A DNA stretch of 64,000 bases from assembly GCF_030534315.2 (NCBI RefSeq), contig NZ_CP130558.2, positions 1,912,501 through 1,976,500 on the forward strand, read 5' to 3'. The stretch comes from Thermoanaerobacterium sp. CMT5567-10 (GTDB lineage Bacteria > Bacillota > Thermoanaerobacteria > Thermoanaerobacterales > Thermoanaerobacteraceae). The notes beneath the pieces were generated by a model that searched no databases, was not told the DNA's origin, and saw nothing but the letters and a program-made list of their open reading frames with translations. The position numbers were made by a program, and so were the translations under genes. Shown here in pieces: positions 18,977 through 28,191 of this stretch. The first letter of the stretch is position 1; each line of letters starts with the position of its first letter.

Positions 18977-20953
18977 GTGAAAAGCATAAGAATCAAGATT
19001 TTTGCATTGGTTACCATATTTATCGTCGTACCACTTCTCATTACAGGTTATTTTTCTGTAAATGAAGCACAGACAATTTTAAAAAGTAGGATAGACAAAT
19101 CAAATCAAGCGGCACTTTCAGTACTTAACAGTTACGTTGAGATGGTGAAGCAAAACGCGGAGATTTCACTTAACGATATTGCCAATTCCAGCGACATTAA
19201 AAATTACATAAAAACTGGTGATTCAAGTAGCTTGCTGGATAAATTAAAAGGCGTTGGAGATAACAATCCAATCATATTGAATGCGTATTTTACAGCTAAA
19301 GATGGTAAGACCATCATATACCCTGTTCAAGACGTCAGCGGTGTTGATATGACAAAGAGACCGTGGTATCAAGCTGCTTTAAATGTAGGAGGTGCAATCG
19401 CCTCTACTGAGCCGTACAAGGATATCCTGTCTGGTAAACCTGAGATAACCATGTCAAAAGCTATATTTGACGAAAACCAAAATTTAGCAGGTGTTGTGGG
19501 CATTGACATAGACTTATCTAAGCTTTCTGATACTGTAAGCAGCATAAAGATAGGAAATTCAGGATACTTTTACTTGATGACAAGTGATGGCACTGTCATA
19601 TCACATCCAGACAAAAATATGATGTTCACAAAGATGACAAAGTACAGCTTTGGCAAACAGCTTTTGTCACTTGACAACAAGACGATTGAATATACCCTTA
19701 ACAATCAAAAAAAATTTGCCAGCGTCAAAAAGTTAAATGAGTTTGGGTGGATTGGAGTTGTAGCTGCGTCTATCCAAGAGTTGGATGGAGACACAAATGC
19801 TATAAAAAACACCATGATTACTGTTATAATAATCTGCTTGGTGTTGGGTTTGTTATTAGCTCTTATATTTATTTCGAGTATAACTAATGGGATACGGAAA
19901 ATATCAAAGACAATGGAAAGGGCAGCAAATGGAGAGCTTGTACTTAGCACTGATATAAAATCCAGAGATGAAGTGGGCTTGCTTTCAAAAAGCTACAATG
20001 ATATGATTGAAGGAATCCGGTCGTTGGTTACAAAAATAAAAAATGTTGCTGAGTCTGTAAACAACATTTCCAATAACATTGCATCGTCATCAGAGCAGGT
20101 TTCATCAACTATGCAGGATGTAGCAAAAGCAATAGAGCAGATAGCTGAAGGTTCATCGAATCAGGCAGAAAGTGCTCAAAGCAGTGCTAAAGCAACATTG
20201 GAGCTGGGAAAGCTTATAGATACGGCTATGAATGACTCTAACAATATTTTGGACGAGGTTACAAACATAAACATGATTTCGGAAAGCAGTAATGAAATAA
20301 TCGAAAGCCTTTTAGCAAAGACGCAGCAAAGCATAGAATCCAACAACAAAGTAAGAGAGTCTACCCTTTTCCTAAGGGATAAATCAAACCAGATAGGAAA
20401 GATAGTTGATACCATAAGGCAGATAGCGGATCAAACTAATTTGCTGTCTTTAAATGCAGCTATCGAAGCTGCAAGAGCTGGAGAGGCTGGAAAAGGATTT
20501 GCTGTCGTCGCTGACGAAGTAAGAAAATTGGCTGACGAATCAAGCCTTGCGGCTAAAAGCATATCAGAGCTTATAGCTGAGATACAGAATGACGTAAATG
20601 AAACAGTTGCCACAGTAGAGAATGCCAATAGTATAGTCATTGAGCAAAGCAATTCCGTCAATAACACTAAAGAAATATTCGAAGGCATAATACAAGCTTT
20701 GAAGTTTGTGACAGATATGATAAACAGTCTAAACGACTCTTTAAAAGAAATAGAAGCCAATAAAAATAAGATCGTGGATGCTGTACAGGATATAGCTGCT
20801 GTATCTGAGGAGACTGCTGCATCAACTGAGGAGGTTTCGGCATCTTCAGAAGAGCAGACAGCTATAATTGAAGAGCTTTCAAGTACAGCGAATGAGCTTA
20901 AAGGATATGCAGAAGAACTCATGGAATCACTTAAAATGTTTAAAATAGAGTAA
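18977..20953 (+). CDS. Methyl-accepting chemotaxis protein with dCache sensor
   Basis: Two membrane helices (residues 7-29 and about 270-293) flank an extracellular dCache_1 domain. A HAMP domain follows at about 295-350 and the signalling coiled coil runs to the end, with the hairpin tip QIADQTNLLSLNAAIEAARAGE. In the sensor the RPWYQAA, EPYKD and GIDIDL segments match much of the dCache amino-acid motif, but the leading Tyr is replaced in VDMTKRPWY, so the ligand is open. The start is GTG behind GAGGTGATAAGG. It is a single-gene unit with its own terminator. Confidence 0.93.
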   Translation: MKSIRIKIFALVTIFIVVPLLITGYFSVNEAQTILKSRIDKSNQAALSVLNSYVEMVKQNAEISLNDIANSSDIKNYIKTGDSSSLLDKLKGVGDNNPIILNAYFTAKDGKTIIYPVQDVSGVDMTKRPWYQAALNVGGAIASTEPYKDILSGKPEITMSKAIFDENQNLAGVVGIDIDLSKLSDTVSSIKIGNSGYFYLMTSDGTVISHPDKNMMFTKMTKYSFGKQLLSLDNKTIEYTLNNQKKFASVKKLNEFGWIGVVAASIQELDGDTNAIKNTMITVIIICLVLGLLLALIFISSITNGIRKISKTMERAANGELVLSTDIKSRDEVGLLSKSYNDMIEGIRSLVTKIKNVAESVNNISNNIASSSEQVSSTMQDVAKAIEQIAEGSSNQAESAQSSAKATLELGKLIDTAMNDSNNILDEVTNINMISESSNEIIESLLAKTQQSIESNNKVRESTLFLRDKSNQIGKIVDTIRQIADQTNLLSLNAAIEAARAGEAGKGFAVVADEVRKLADESSLAAKSISELIAEIQNDVNETVATVENANSIVIEQSNSVNNTKEIFEGIIQALKFVTDMINSLNDSLKEIEANKNKIVDAVQDIAAVSEETAASTEEVSASSEEQTAIIEELSSTANELKGYAEELMESLKMFKIE

Positions 20954-20958
20954 ACTAT

Positions 20959-20994
20959 AAAAAGAACAGGCAATTAAATAGACCTGTTCTTTTT
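20959..20994 (+). terminator. Terminator of the chemoreceptor gene
   Basis: A perfect 12-bp stem AAAAAGAACAGG/CCTGTTCTTTTT with a 12-base loop; the second arm ends in T5. It is symmetric and could work in both directions. Confidence 0.9.
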
Positions 20995-21157
20995 ATCTAT
21001 TTCATTAAAATATACACTTTAATTCTAAATTTTATAACTATTAAATACTAACCAATATCTTCATTGCCTAGATTTTTACTGTATAATATTGTATAATGGT
21101 ATTGATGTAATTTTATTCTATATCAAAAAATTCTGATTATAAGGAGATGATTATCTT

Positions 21158-22669
21158 TTGTGCGGAATAGCTGGTATATTTCATGGAAATGAGACAAATA
21201 GAGTTAAGATGATGCTGGAGAAAATTGTACATCGTGGACCAGACGATCATGGTATATTTTCAGACTCAAATATTACATTAGGACATAATAGATTGACGAT
21301 AATTGACTTATATAATGGTAGGCAACCGATGAAAAATGAAGACGGAAGATATTGGATGATATTTAATGGTGAAATTTACAATTACAAATCATTAAGAACT
21401 GAGTTAAAAAATCATAATTTTGCCACAAATACAGATAGTGAGGTGATAATTCATTTATACGAAGAATTAAAAGAGGATTGCGTTAATTACTTGGATGGCA
21501 TGTTTTCGCTGGTTATTTATGATTCTATTGAAAAAACAATATTTATGGCTAGGGATCCATTAGGCATAAAGCCACTGTATTACGGTTATACAGAAGAAGG
21601 TTATTTGGCTTTTGCATCGGAGATTAAGGCGTTGCAAGTTGTCACAGATGATATAAATGAATTTCCTAATGGACAAACATATACGACAAAAAATGGATTT
21701 TCAAAATATTTTTCTATAGAACAAGATCCAATAAATATAAAAAATGCAGATGATATAGTAGATGGACTAAGGCTTAGATTAGAGGATTCAGTGAGGAAAA
21801 GATTAGTTGCTGATGTTCCAGTTGGAGTATTTCTTAGTGGTGGTCTTGATAGCAGCCTTATAGCGGCCATTGCTTCGAAGTATAAAAAGAATTTAAATTC
21901 CTTTGCAGTTGGCATGGAAGGCAGTAATGATATAAAAAATGCAAGGATTGTTGCAGACTATATTGGTACAATTCACCACGAGTTAATTTATACAGAAGAC
22001 GATGTGAAGAAAATACTGCCAAAAGTTATATATTATCTTGAATCCTGTGATCCAGCTTTAGTACGGAGTGCCGTTGCGACATACTTTGTATCTAAGCTTG
22101 CCAGCAGATATGTAAAAGTTGTCTTATCTGGTGAAGGTGCAGATGAACTATTTGGTGGTTATCATTATTTAAAAAATTACTCAAATAATTGGGAAATGCA
22201 CACAGAACTTAGAAGTATAACAGGAAATTTGCACAACAGTAATTTACAAAGAGTTGACAGGATGACGATGGCTAATTCTATAGAAGGAAGAGTTCCTTTT
22301 TTAGATACGGAAATGATTCACTATGCTTTTAAAATAAAGCCATCTTACAAAATAAGCGAAAAAGACAAAACAGAAAAGTGGATTCTTAGAAAGACTGCGG
22401 AAGAATATCTACCTGATTCAATTGTTTGGAGGAGGAAAGAAAAATTTTCGATTGGTACTGGCACAAATGAAGTTTTAAATTCATTAGCAGAGTCAGAGAT
22501 AAGTGATAGATATTTTGCTAAAAACAAGAAATTGGCTAATGGATTTGAGATAAAGTCAAAGGAGGAGATGTACTACTACAATATTTTAAAAGAGCAATTC
22601 ACCATTGACGCTTTTATTAATGAGATGGGTAGAAGCCGAAGCCTTGATGATTTTCAAATATATGCTTAA
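21158..22669 (+). CDS. asnB: Asparagine synthetase (glutamine-hydrolysing)
   Basis: It transfers the amide of glutamine to aspartate using ATP. The start is the TTG at 21158 behind AAGGAGATGA; this is fixed by chemistry because the next codon must be Cys2 (MCGIAG), the glutaminase nucleophile. The class II glutaminase domain (residues 1 to about 190) has HRGPDDHG and RLTIIDL, and the synthetase domain has the pyrophosphate loop SGGLDSSL near 228 and SGEGADELFGGY near 328. At 503 residues it is a little shorter than E. coli AsnB. The SIEGRVPFLD motif is present. Confidence 0.94.
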   Translation: MCGIAGIFHGNETNRVKMMLEKIVHRGPDDHGIFSDSNITLGHNRLTIIDLYNGRQPMKNEDGRYWMIFNGEIYNYKSLRTELKNHNFATNTDSEVIIHLYEELKEDCVNYLDGMFSLVIYDSIEKTIFMARDPLGIKPLYYGYTEEGYLAFASEIKALQVVTDDINEFPNGQTYTTKNGFSKYFSIEQDPINIKNADDIVDGLRLRLEDSVRKRLVADVPVGVFLSGGLDSSLIAAIASKYKKNLNSFAVGMEGSNDIKNARIVADYIGTIHHELIYTEDDVKKILPKVIYYLESCDPALVRSAVATYFVSKLASRYVKVVLSGEGADELFGGYHYLKNYSNNWEMHTELRSITGNLHNSNLQRVDRMTMANSIEGRVPFLDTEMIHYAFKIKPSYKISEKDKTEKWILRKTAEEYLPDSIVWRRKEKFSIGTGTNEVLNSLAESEISDRYFAKNKKLANGFEIKSKEEMYYYNILKEQFTIDAFINEMGRSRSLDDFQIYA

Positions 22670-22697
22670 GTCAATATAGCTTAAATAGTTTATATAG

Positions 22698-22738
22698 GCA
22701 TAACCTGATATAACAATAATAAATATACCAGGTTATGC
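22698..22738. repeat. Inverted repeat after asnB
   Basis: A perfect 10-bp repeat GCATAACCTG/CAGGTTATGC encloses 21 bases. There is no clear T-run, so it is either a weak terminator or a transcript-end hairpin. Confidence 0.5.
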
Positions 22739-22793
22739 TTATAATCATTTGTTATTTAATATGCTTTCTAAAAATGCTTTGTTTTGAACAGAA

Positions 22794-22960
22794 GACAGTA
22801 GCTGCAGCAGATCCTGTCTACATTAATTAGTCTGGTTAAAGCTATGCAGCCACAATGTGGTTATATCGCGTGATTAGACTGTATTTATGACAGGCAGTTC
22901 TATTGTTAATACAGTAGGAAGCCTCATCTATAACATTTCATGTTTAGATGGGGAGGCTTC
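22794..22960 (+). ncRNA. Candidate structured leader upstream of the alcohol dehydrogenase
   Basis: Nested pairs can be drawn by eye: CCTGTC (22813-22818) with GACAGG (22889-22894), AGTCT (22829-22833) with AGACT (22876-22880), and CCAC with GTGG (22850-22860). CTGTC can instead pair with GACAG at 22794-22798, so two exclusive folds exist. A further hairpin GAAGCCTC/GAGGCTTC closes at 22960. I match it to no riboswitch class. It fills most of the 348-base gap before the next gene. Confidence 0.4.
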
Positions 22961-23017
22961 ACTAAGCAGTGATATAATAATCTTGTAAAAACATTTTAAT
23001 AAAGGGGTGTGTTCATT

Positions 23018-24187
23018 GTGATAAATTTTGATTTTGTATGCCCAACAAAGATCATCTTTGGCAAAGGGACTGAAAATAGAGTAGGTGATGAGACAAAAAA
23101 GTATTCTAAAAAGGTGCTTTTTGTCTATGGCAGTGGCAGCATAAAGAAGACGGGACTTTATGATAAAGTCGTAAAGTCATTAAAGGACAGCGAGATAGGT
23201 TACATAGAGCTATCCGGTGTCAAGCCGAATCCAAGGCTTAGCTTGGTTTATGAAGGAATAAAAATATGCAAGGAAAATGGCATTGACTTCATATTGGCTG
23301 TTGGGGGAGGCAGTGCAATAGACACTGCAAAGGCTATTGCTGTAGGTGCTTTGTACGAAGGTGATGTATGGAATTTCTTTTTAGGCAAAGCTGAGATCGA
23401 AAAAGCATTGCCGGTAGGTGTAATATTGACATTGGCTGCTACAGGAAGTGAAGCCAGCGACAGTGCAGTCATAACGAATGAGGACGGTTGGTACAAGAAG
23501 GGAATACATTCGGATTTAATAAGGCCTCAATTTGCCATAATGAATCCAGAGCTTTTGTTTACACTTCCTGCGTATCAGACGGCGGCAGGGGCAGCAGATA
23601 TAATGGCCCACATAATGGAGAGGTATTTTACAAATGTGCGGAATGTAGATCTTACAGATAGGCTGTGTGAAGCGACGCTTAAGACCGTCATAAATAACGT
23701 GCCGAAGCTTATTGAAGATCCAACTAACTACGATGCACGGGCCGAAGTGATGTGGGCTGGTACAATTGCTCATAATGGTTTATTAGACACAGGAAGAATC
23801 GGCGACTGGGCATCCCACAGGATTGAGCACGAATTAAGTGCAATTTACGATATAGCACACGGTGCTGGTCTTGCTATAATATTTCCTGCATGGATGAAAT
23901 ATGTGTATAAACACGACTTAGACAGGTTTGTCCAGTTTGCTGTTAAAGTTTGGGATGTGGATTTGACGTTTACCGATAGAGAAGCGATAGCGCTGGAAGG
24001 TATAAAAAGGCTTGAAACTTTCTTCAGAAGTATAGGTCTTCCTGTAACATTGAAGGATGCTAATATACCTTATGACAGGTTTGAGGAAATGGCAGACAAA
24101 TGCACGTCAAATGGAACAGCAACTGTAGGTCAATTTGTTAAGCTGGGGAAAGATGACATAATAAATATATACAATATTGCAAGATAA
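23018..24187 (+). CDS. Iron-containing alcohol dehydrogenase (butanol dehydrogenase BdhA/YqhD type)
   Basis: The protein is a group III NAD(P)H-dependent alcohol dehydrogenase that reduces aldehydes such as butanal or acetaldehyde. It opens with the family pattern INFDFVCPTKIIFGKGTE and has GGGSAIDTAKAIA for the nucleotide. Metal ligands are visible as Asp and His in ADIMAHIMER and two His in IEHELSAIYDIAHGAG. I chose GTG 23018 (389 residues) because AAAGGGG at 23001-23007 is spaced 10 bases from it; GTG 23009 overlaps the site. It is monocistronic with a strong terminator. Confidence 0.9.
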   Translation: MINFDFVCPTKIIFGKGTENRVGDETKKYSKKVLFVYGSGSIKKTGLYDKVVKSLKDSEIGYIELSGVKPNPRLSLVYEGIKICKENGIDFILAVGGGSAIDTAKAIAVGALYEGDVWNFFLGKAEIEKALPVGVILTLAATGSEASDSAVITNEDGWYKKGIHSDLIRPQFAIMNPELLFTLPAYQTAAGAADIMAHIMERYFTNVRNVDLTDRLCEATLKTVINNVPKLIEDPTNYDARAEVMWAGTIAHNGLLDTGRIGDWASHRIEHELSAIYDIAHGAGLAIIFPAWMKYVYKHDLDRFVQFAVKVWDVDLTFTDREAIALEGIKRLETFFRSIGLPVTLKDANIPYDRFEEMADKCTSNGTATVGQFVKLGKDDIINIYNIAR

Positions 24188-24202
24188 ATAAATATATGTA
24201 AA

Positions 24203-24250
24203 ATATATCCTGATTATGCCATAAAAATAGCTAGTCAGGATATATTTTTT
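24203..24250 (+). terminator. Terminator of the alcohol dehydrogenase gene
   Basis: An 11-bp stem ATATATCCTGA/TCAGGATATAT with a 21-base loop and a following T-run. Confidence 0.88.
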
Positions 24251-24347
24251 TATATATTTACGATTTTTTTAATAAAATATTAATAATTTTCTTGTATAAT
24301 AGAATATGTGTAAAATTATAAGGTACTAAAATGGGAGAGAGTTTTTT

Positions 24348-25301
24348 ATGAAAAAGATAATAGCTTATGTAATATTTCAAGTGTTTTTGGCTGCTATAGT
24401 GATACCAGTTTCGATATTTTACGGGCCTTTTACGAATATCAGAAACACTTTGGTAACAACTGCAATGACTACATTTAGTCATAAATACATCGCAACGCTT
24501 TTTTTACCACAAAGCAAGATTGACGCTATAATGAAAGAGATGACAAGTATTTCTACAGACAGCAGTAAAAGCAATCTTTTAAACTTTAAAAACAATCACG
24601 ACACTACGATCGAAGTAAATGACATAAGCAGCAGCAGATTTAAAGGGAAGGTAATCCTTATACATGACCCCACAAGGGTACAAGTCGGCATATCCAGCAA
24701 GCTTCCAAAAGAAGGCGAAACAGTCAGCGAGATAGCGAAAGAAAATGGAGCAATAGCTGCTATAAATGCTGGTGGATTTATCGGGTATGTAGATGGAGCG
24801 TGGACTGGAAATGGAGGAACACCCGGTGGAATCATCATACACAATGGAAAACTTATTTACAACAATGCATACAGCAAAGATGGCAAAATTGACCTTGCAG
24901 GATTTACAAGCGATGGTAAGCTATTGGTAGGAAAATACACTTTAGATGAGATAAAGAATTTAGACATAAAAGAAGCTGTAAGCTTTGGCCCCGCCCTTGT
25001 TGTAAATGGAAAGCCTATGATAAAAAGTGGAGACGGTGGTTGGGGAATTGCACCAAGGACTGCCATAGGCCAGAAGGCCGATGGAACTGTGATATTTTTA
25101 GTCATAGACGGCAGAGCTATATCTAGTGTAGGTGCGACACTTAAGGATGTGCAAAACATAATGCTGGATTATGGTGCTGTAAATGCTACAAATCTCGATG
25201 GTGGTTCATCTACTACTATGTACTACAAAGGAAAAGTTATAAATAATCCATCAAATCCTTTAGGGGAGAGGATGGTTCCTACAATATTTTATGCAAAATA
25301 A
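24348..25301 (+). CDS. Secreted NAGPA-type phosphodiester glycosidase family protein
   Basis: A membrane anchor spans residues 4-25. The NAGPA domain (about 75-317) shows AAINAGGFIG, GGTPGGIIIHNGK, FGPALVVNG, APRTAIGQKADG, VIDGR and NLDGGSSTTMYY, the standard run of motifs. The family includes the human uncovering enzyme and bacterial proteins linked to exopolysaccharide metabolism, so an extracytoplasmic phosphodiester glycosidase acting on wall or capsule polymers is inferred. Twelve bases separate it from the next gene, which probably shares its transcript. Confidence 0.85.
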   Translation: MKKIIAYVIFQVFLAAIVIPVSIFYGPFTNIRNTLVTTAMTTFSHKYIATLFLPQSKIDAIMKEMTSISTDSSKSNLLNFKNNHDTTIEVNDISSSRFKGKVILIHDPTRVQVGISSKLPKEGETVSEIAKENGAIAAINAGGFIGYVDGAWTGNGGTPGGIIIHNGKLIYNNAYSKDGKIDLAGFTSDGKLLVGKYTLDEIKNLDIKEAVSFGPALVVNGKPMIKSGDGGWGIAPRTAIGQKADGTVIFLVIDGRAISSVGATLKDVQNIMLDYGAVNATNLDGGSSTTMYYKGKVINNPSNPLGERMVPTIFYAK

Positions 25302-25313
25302 GATGGAGGTATT

Positions 25314-26339
25314 ATGAAAGCTATAAGAAGAATTTTTACATGGCTAGTGTTCCCATTGATATTAGAAATGGGAGTGCTTTTCTATATAAACAACGTTTAT
25401 TTATCTACAACAACTACGTTTCACATAACAAAAGTTAATTCTGAGACAGATATAAATACATTAAAGAAAACAATAAAAGTCAATATACCAAGTGATATTG
25501 ACAGCGTAGAGGCATCTTACGATGGGAGCTATGTTTCATATCTTTTAAACCATCAGATAATTGTAGTAGATACAAAGACTCAAGGGATTAAGAAGGTTAT
25601 CGCAGCAAGCAATAACATCGAATACTATACATGGCTCAATGACAGAAATAGAATTATTTATTTCTACAAGACGTATAGCCGCGGAAGTGAGGCAATACAG
25701 TTAGAGGCTTATGACCTTGATATAAACAATAAGATAAAGATAGACAAGCTTATATATGCGCCTAGAAACAGCCATATAGAAGATGTTACTTTGTCGCCTC
25801 TTACAAACATGATATATATAAATGTTGTGGATTCGAATGGATATAGCTATTTATACCGTGTCGATATAATGGGGCAGATTGCAAATCTGAAGCTTCCAAT
25901 AAAGAGAATAGCCAAAATGTATGAACTTCAAAGAAAAGACGTACTTCTGTATGAATCTTCAAATGGCATTATAAGAGCTATCAAAAATGGTGGAGGATAC
26001 ACATTTTTAAGCAGTGGATATTCGCTTGTTGGTACTGACAGCAATGACAATGTGTATGTAGGAAAGTTAGACAGTAACAAAAAAGTTGTGGAAATATATT
26101 ATGGTTCAATAGATAAAAGTTTTAAAGACTGGAATCATATAAAGTTAAATCATGCAGTTGACCCTGAACAAGTGATTATACTGCCAAAGGACAATGCTTT
26201 GACGGTAACATTTGACGGAAAAAATCTCATCGATGTAAATAGTGGTGAAACCATAACAGGAAGTGGCGATATATCAGGTGTTAATACAAACTATATAATG
26301 TACACCGATAACAATGATGTTATTTTGAAATTACAATGA
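25314..26339 (+). CDS. Membrane-anchored protein of unknown function, beta-propeller-like
   Basis: I do not recognise this 341-residue protein. Residues 8-28 form an N-terminal membrane anchor. The rest is exported and made of repeated short strands with patterns such as SYDGSYVSYLLNHQI, YTWLNDRNRIIYFY and TNMIYINVVDSNGYSYLYRVD, which suggest a WD40/PD40-like propeller. It follows the NAGPA gene by 12 bases with its own GATGGAGGT site, so the two may work together at the cell surface. Confidence 0.65.
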   Translation: MKAIRRIFTWLVFPLILEMGVLFYINNVYLSTTTTFHITKVNSETDINTLKKTIKVNIPSDIDSVEASYDGSYVSYLLNHQIIVVDTKTQGIKKVIAASNNIEYYTWLNDRNRIIYFYKTYSRGSEAIQLEAYDLDINNKIKIDKLIYAPRNSHIEDVTLSPLTNMIYINVVDSNGYSYLYRVDIMGQIANLKLPIKRIAKMYELQRKDVLLYESSNGIIRAIKNGGGYTFLSSGYSLVGTDSNDNVYVGKLDSNKKVVEIYYGSIDKSFKDWNHIKLNHAVDPEQVIILPKDNALTVTFDGKNLIDVNSGETITGSGDISGVNTNYIMYTDNNDVILKLQ

Positions 26340-26363
26340 TGCCGAGATTATTCGGCATTTTTT
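26339..26363 (+). terminator. Terminator overlapping the stop of the propeller-like gene
   Basis: Stem ATGCCGA/TCGGCAT with a six-base loop followed by T5; it begins on the last base of the stop codon. Confidence 0.85.
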
Positions 26364-26421
26364 GCTATTAAAAGCTGTTAATTTGTGGTATAATAGACTA
26401 AAAGGTTATGGAGGTGCATCG

Positions 26422-27144
26422 ATGGAGATGCTAAATATAAAAGAAAGTTACAACTTTCTGGTTTGTGGCGACTCTATATCGAGGGGTGTCGTTCTTGATA
26501 AAATCAAAAATAAATATGTGCTTTTAAGGGACTCTTACGCGAATTTGTTGAATGGCTATTTAAAAGGGACGGTTGAAAACATATCGAAATTTGGAAGCAC
26601 AATACTCAAGGGAAAGGATAGACTGACAAGAGAGCTTGACAAGACAAAGCCTGATGTTGTGCTTTTAGAGTTCGGAGGCAATGACTGCGACTTTAATTGG
26701 GATGAAGTGGCTAAAGACCCGTACAAAGACCATGCTCCAAATACAGACTTTAACGTATTTAAAGAAACTTTAAAAGATCTTATAGATTCGCTGAAAAAGG
26801 CAAACATCGTTCCAGTTTTACTTACACTTCCACCTCTTGATGCAGACAGATATTTTAACTGGATAAGCAAAGGAAATAAAGAAATGGCAAAAAATATATT
26901 GACATGGCTTGGAAGCGTCACAAAAATTTACTGGTGGCAGGAGAAGTACAATTCTGCCATATTAAGCATAGCATCAAGTACTGAAACGAAAATAATAGAC
27001 ATAAGAAGTACATTTTTAGATAGACCTGACTATAGAAAACTTATATGTGAAGACGGCATACATCCAAATGAAGAAGGGCATAGAGCAATAGCAGAAAAGA
27101 TAAAGGATTATGTCAGAACATACTATGATTTTCTATTAAAATAA
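26422..27144 (+). CDS. SGNH/GDSL-family hydrolase
   Basis: The SGNH motifs appear in order: GDSIS with the nucleophile serine near residue 15, a glycine block (FGSTILKG), GGND for the oxyanion hole near 83, and DGIHPNEEGH with the Asp-His pair near 217. The substrate cannot be read from sequence; family members deacylate lipids, wall sugars or xylan side chains. There is no signal peptide, so it is cytoplasmic. I chose ATG 26422 (240 residues) behind GGAGGTG; the open frame to 26362 includes the upstream terminator. Confidence 0.85.
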   Translation: MEMLNIKESYNFLVCGDSISRGVVLDKIKNKYVLLRDSYANLLNGYLKGTVENISKFGSTILKGKDRLTRELDKTKPDVVLLEFGGNDCDFNWDEVAKDPYKDHAPNTDFNVFKETLKDLIDSLKKANIVPVLLTLPPLDADRYFNWISKGNKEMAKNILTWLGSVTKIYWWQEKYNSAILSIASSTETKIIDIRSTFLDRPDYRKLICEDGIHPNEEGHRAIAEKIKDYVRTYYDFLLK

Positions 27145-27165
27145 AACTTAGGGACAGTTCGAGTG

Positions 27166-28053
27166 TTATGTTTTAGTGCTGATATAGAGGAAGTCTATAA
27201 ACTTTTTGCACAGTTCAGATAAGTATTTATCTTTGTGATAGATTATATTAAGTTGCCTTAAAAATTTTACTCCATCTATCCCTACTTTAACAAGCCTTGA
27301 ACTTTTTAATTCTTCTTTAATTGCTAGCTTTGATATTACCGAAACACCTAGATTTGCTTCAACTGCTCTCTTTATAGCTTCAGTGCTATTAAGCTCAAGT
27401 TTAATGTTGAACTCAATATTATGTGCTTTCATTGTGTTTTCAAATACTTCTCTTGTTCCACTGCCGACTTCTCTAATTATGATATTTTCTAAAGATAAAT
27501 CATCCTTATTGATGATTTTCTTTTTTGCCCAATTATGGTCTTTGGAGCATATAAGGTACAGCTCATCATCTAAAAAGTACTTGACTTCAATGTTATCAGA
27601 GTGTATAGGACCTTCTACTATTCCAAGATCTATCTCATTTTCATGTATCATCTTTACTATTTCAGATGTGTTGTCTATGTAAAACGGTAATTCTATGTTT
27701 TTATAGATTTTTAAAAATTCGCCTATAAGTTGCGGCAGTAGATATGTTCCAACAGTCCTGCTGGCTCCTAACTTAAGTTTTCCCATTTTCATGTCAGAAA
27801 TATCCCGCAATGTATTTTCTGCTTCATTTAGCAAAAGATTGATTTTCTTGCCGTAGTCTCGCAAAATTTCACCTGCATGTGTCAATACAAGCTTTTTACC
27901 TATTCGGTCAAAAAGTTTTATGTTGTACTCTCCTTCAAGCTCTGAAATTGCCTGGCTAATAGCAGGCTGAGTCATATAAAGATGTCTTGCAGCTTCTGAC
28001 ATACTGCCTAATTCGCAAACTGACAAAAAAATATTTAGTTCTCTGAAATTCAT
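27166..28053 (-). CDS. LysR-type regulator, CysL-like
   Basis: An N-terminal winged helix-turn-helix (FRELNIFLSVCELGSM, then TQPAISQAISELE) is followed by a type 2 periplasmic-binding effector domain (LKLGASRTVGTYLLP, then DLGIVEGP). It is transcribed away from the reductase gene at 28192, the usual arrangement for a LysR activator and its target. I chose ATG 28053 because GGTGA is correctly spaced; in-frame TTG 28065, GTG 28062 and ATG 28059 also exist. The effector is unknown. Confidence 0.88.
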   Translation of the reverse strand: MNFRELNIFLSVCELGSMSEAARHLYMTQPAISQAISELEGEYNIKLFDRIGKKLVLTHAGEILRDYGKKINLLLNEAENTLRDISDMKMGKLKLGASRTVGTYLLPQLIGEFLKIYKNIELPFYIDNTSEIVKMIHENEIDLGIVEGPIHSDNIEVKYFLDDELYLICSKDHNWAKKKIINKDDLSLENIIIREVGSGTREVFENTMKAHNIEFNIKLELNSTEAIKRAVEANLGVSVISKLAIKEELKSSRLVKVGIDGVKFLRQLNIIYHKDKYLSELCKKFIDFLYISTKT

Positions 28054-28089
28054 ATTCATCACCAATCATAAGCTTTAACTTATATATTT

Positions 28090-28101
28090 TATAATATTAT
28101 A
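28090..28101. promoter_or_regulatory. Palindrome between the LysR gene and the reductase gene
   Basis: TATAATATTATA is a perfect 12-base palindrome in the middle of the divergent intergenic region. It could be a LysR site or simply overlapping -10 sequences in AT-rich DNA. Confidence 0.35.
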
Positions 28102-28191
28102 TTATTTTACTTATATAAAAACAAGCATTACAATAGAGTGTAGAAAATAGCAACGACAATTTTCACTAAAATTAAAAGGAAGTGCATTGTT

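Noticed and set aside
22794-22960. Cobalamin or NiCo riboswitch
   Set aside because: GCCACA and GACAGGCAG recall parts of known classes, but the remaining conserved blocks (full B12 box context, NiCo four-way core) are not present.
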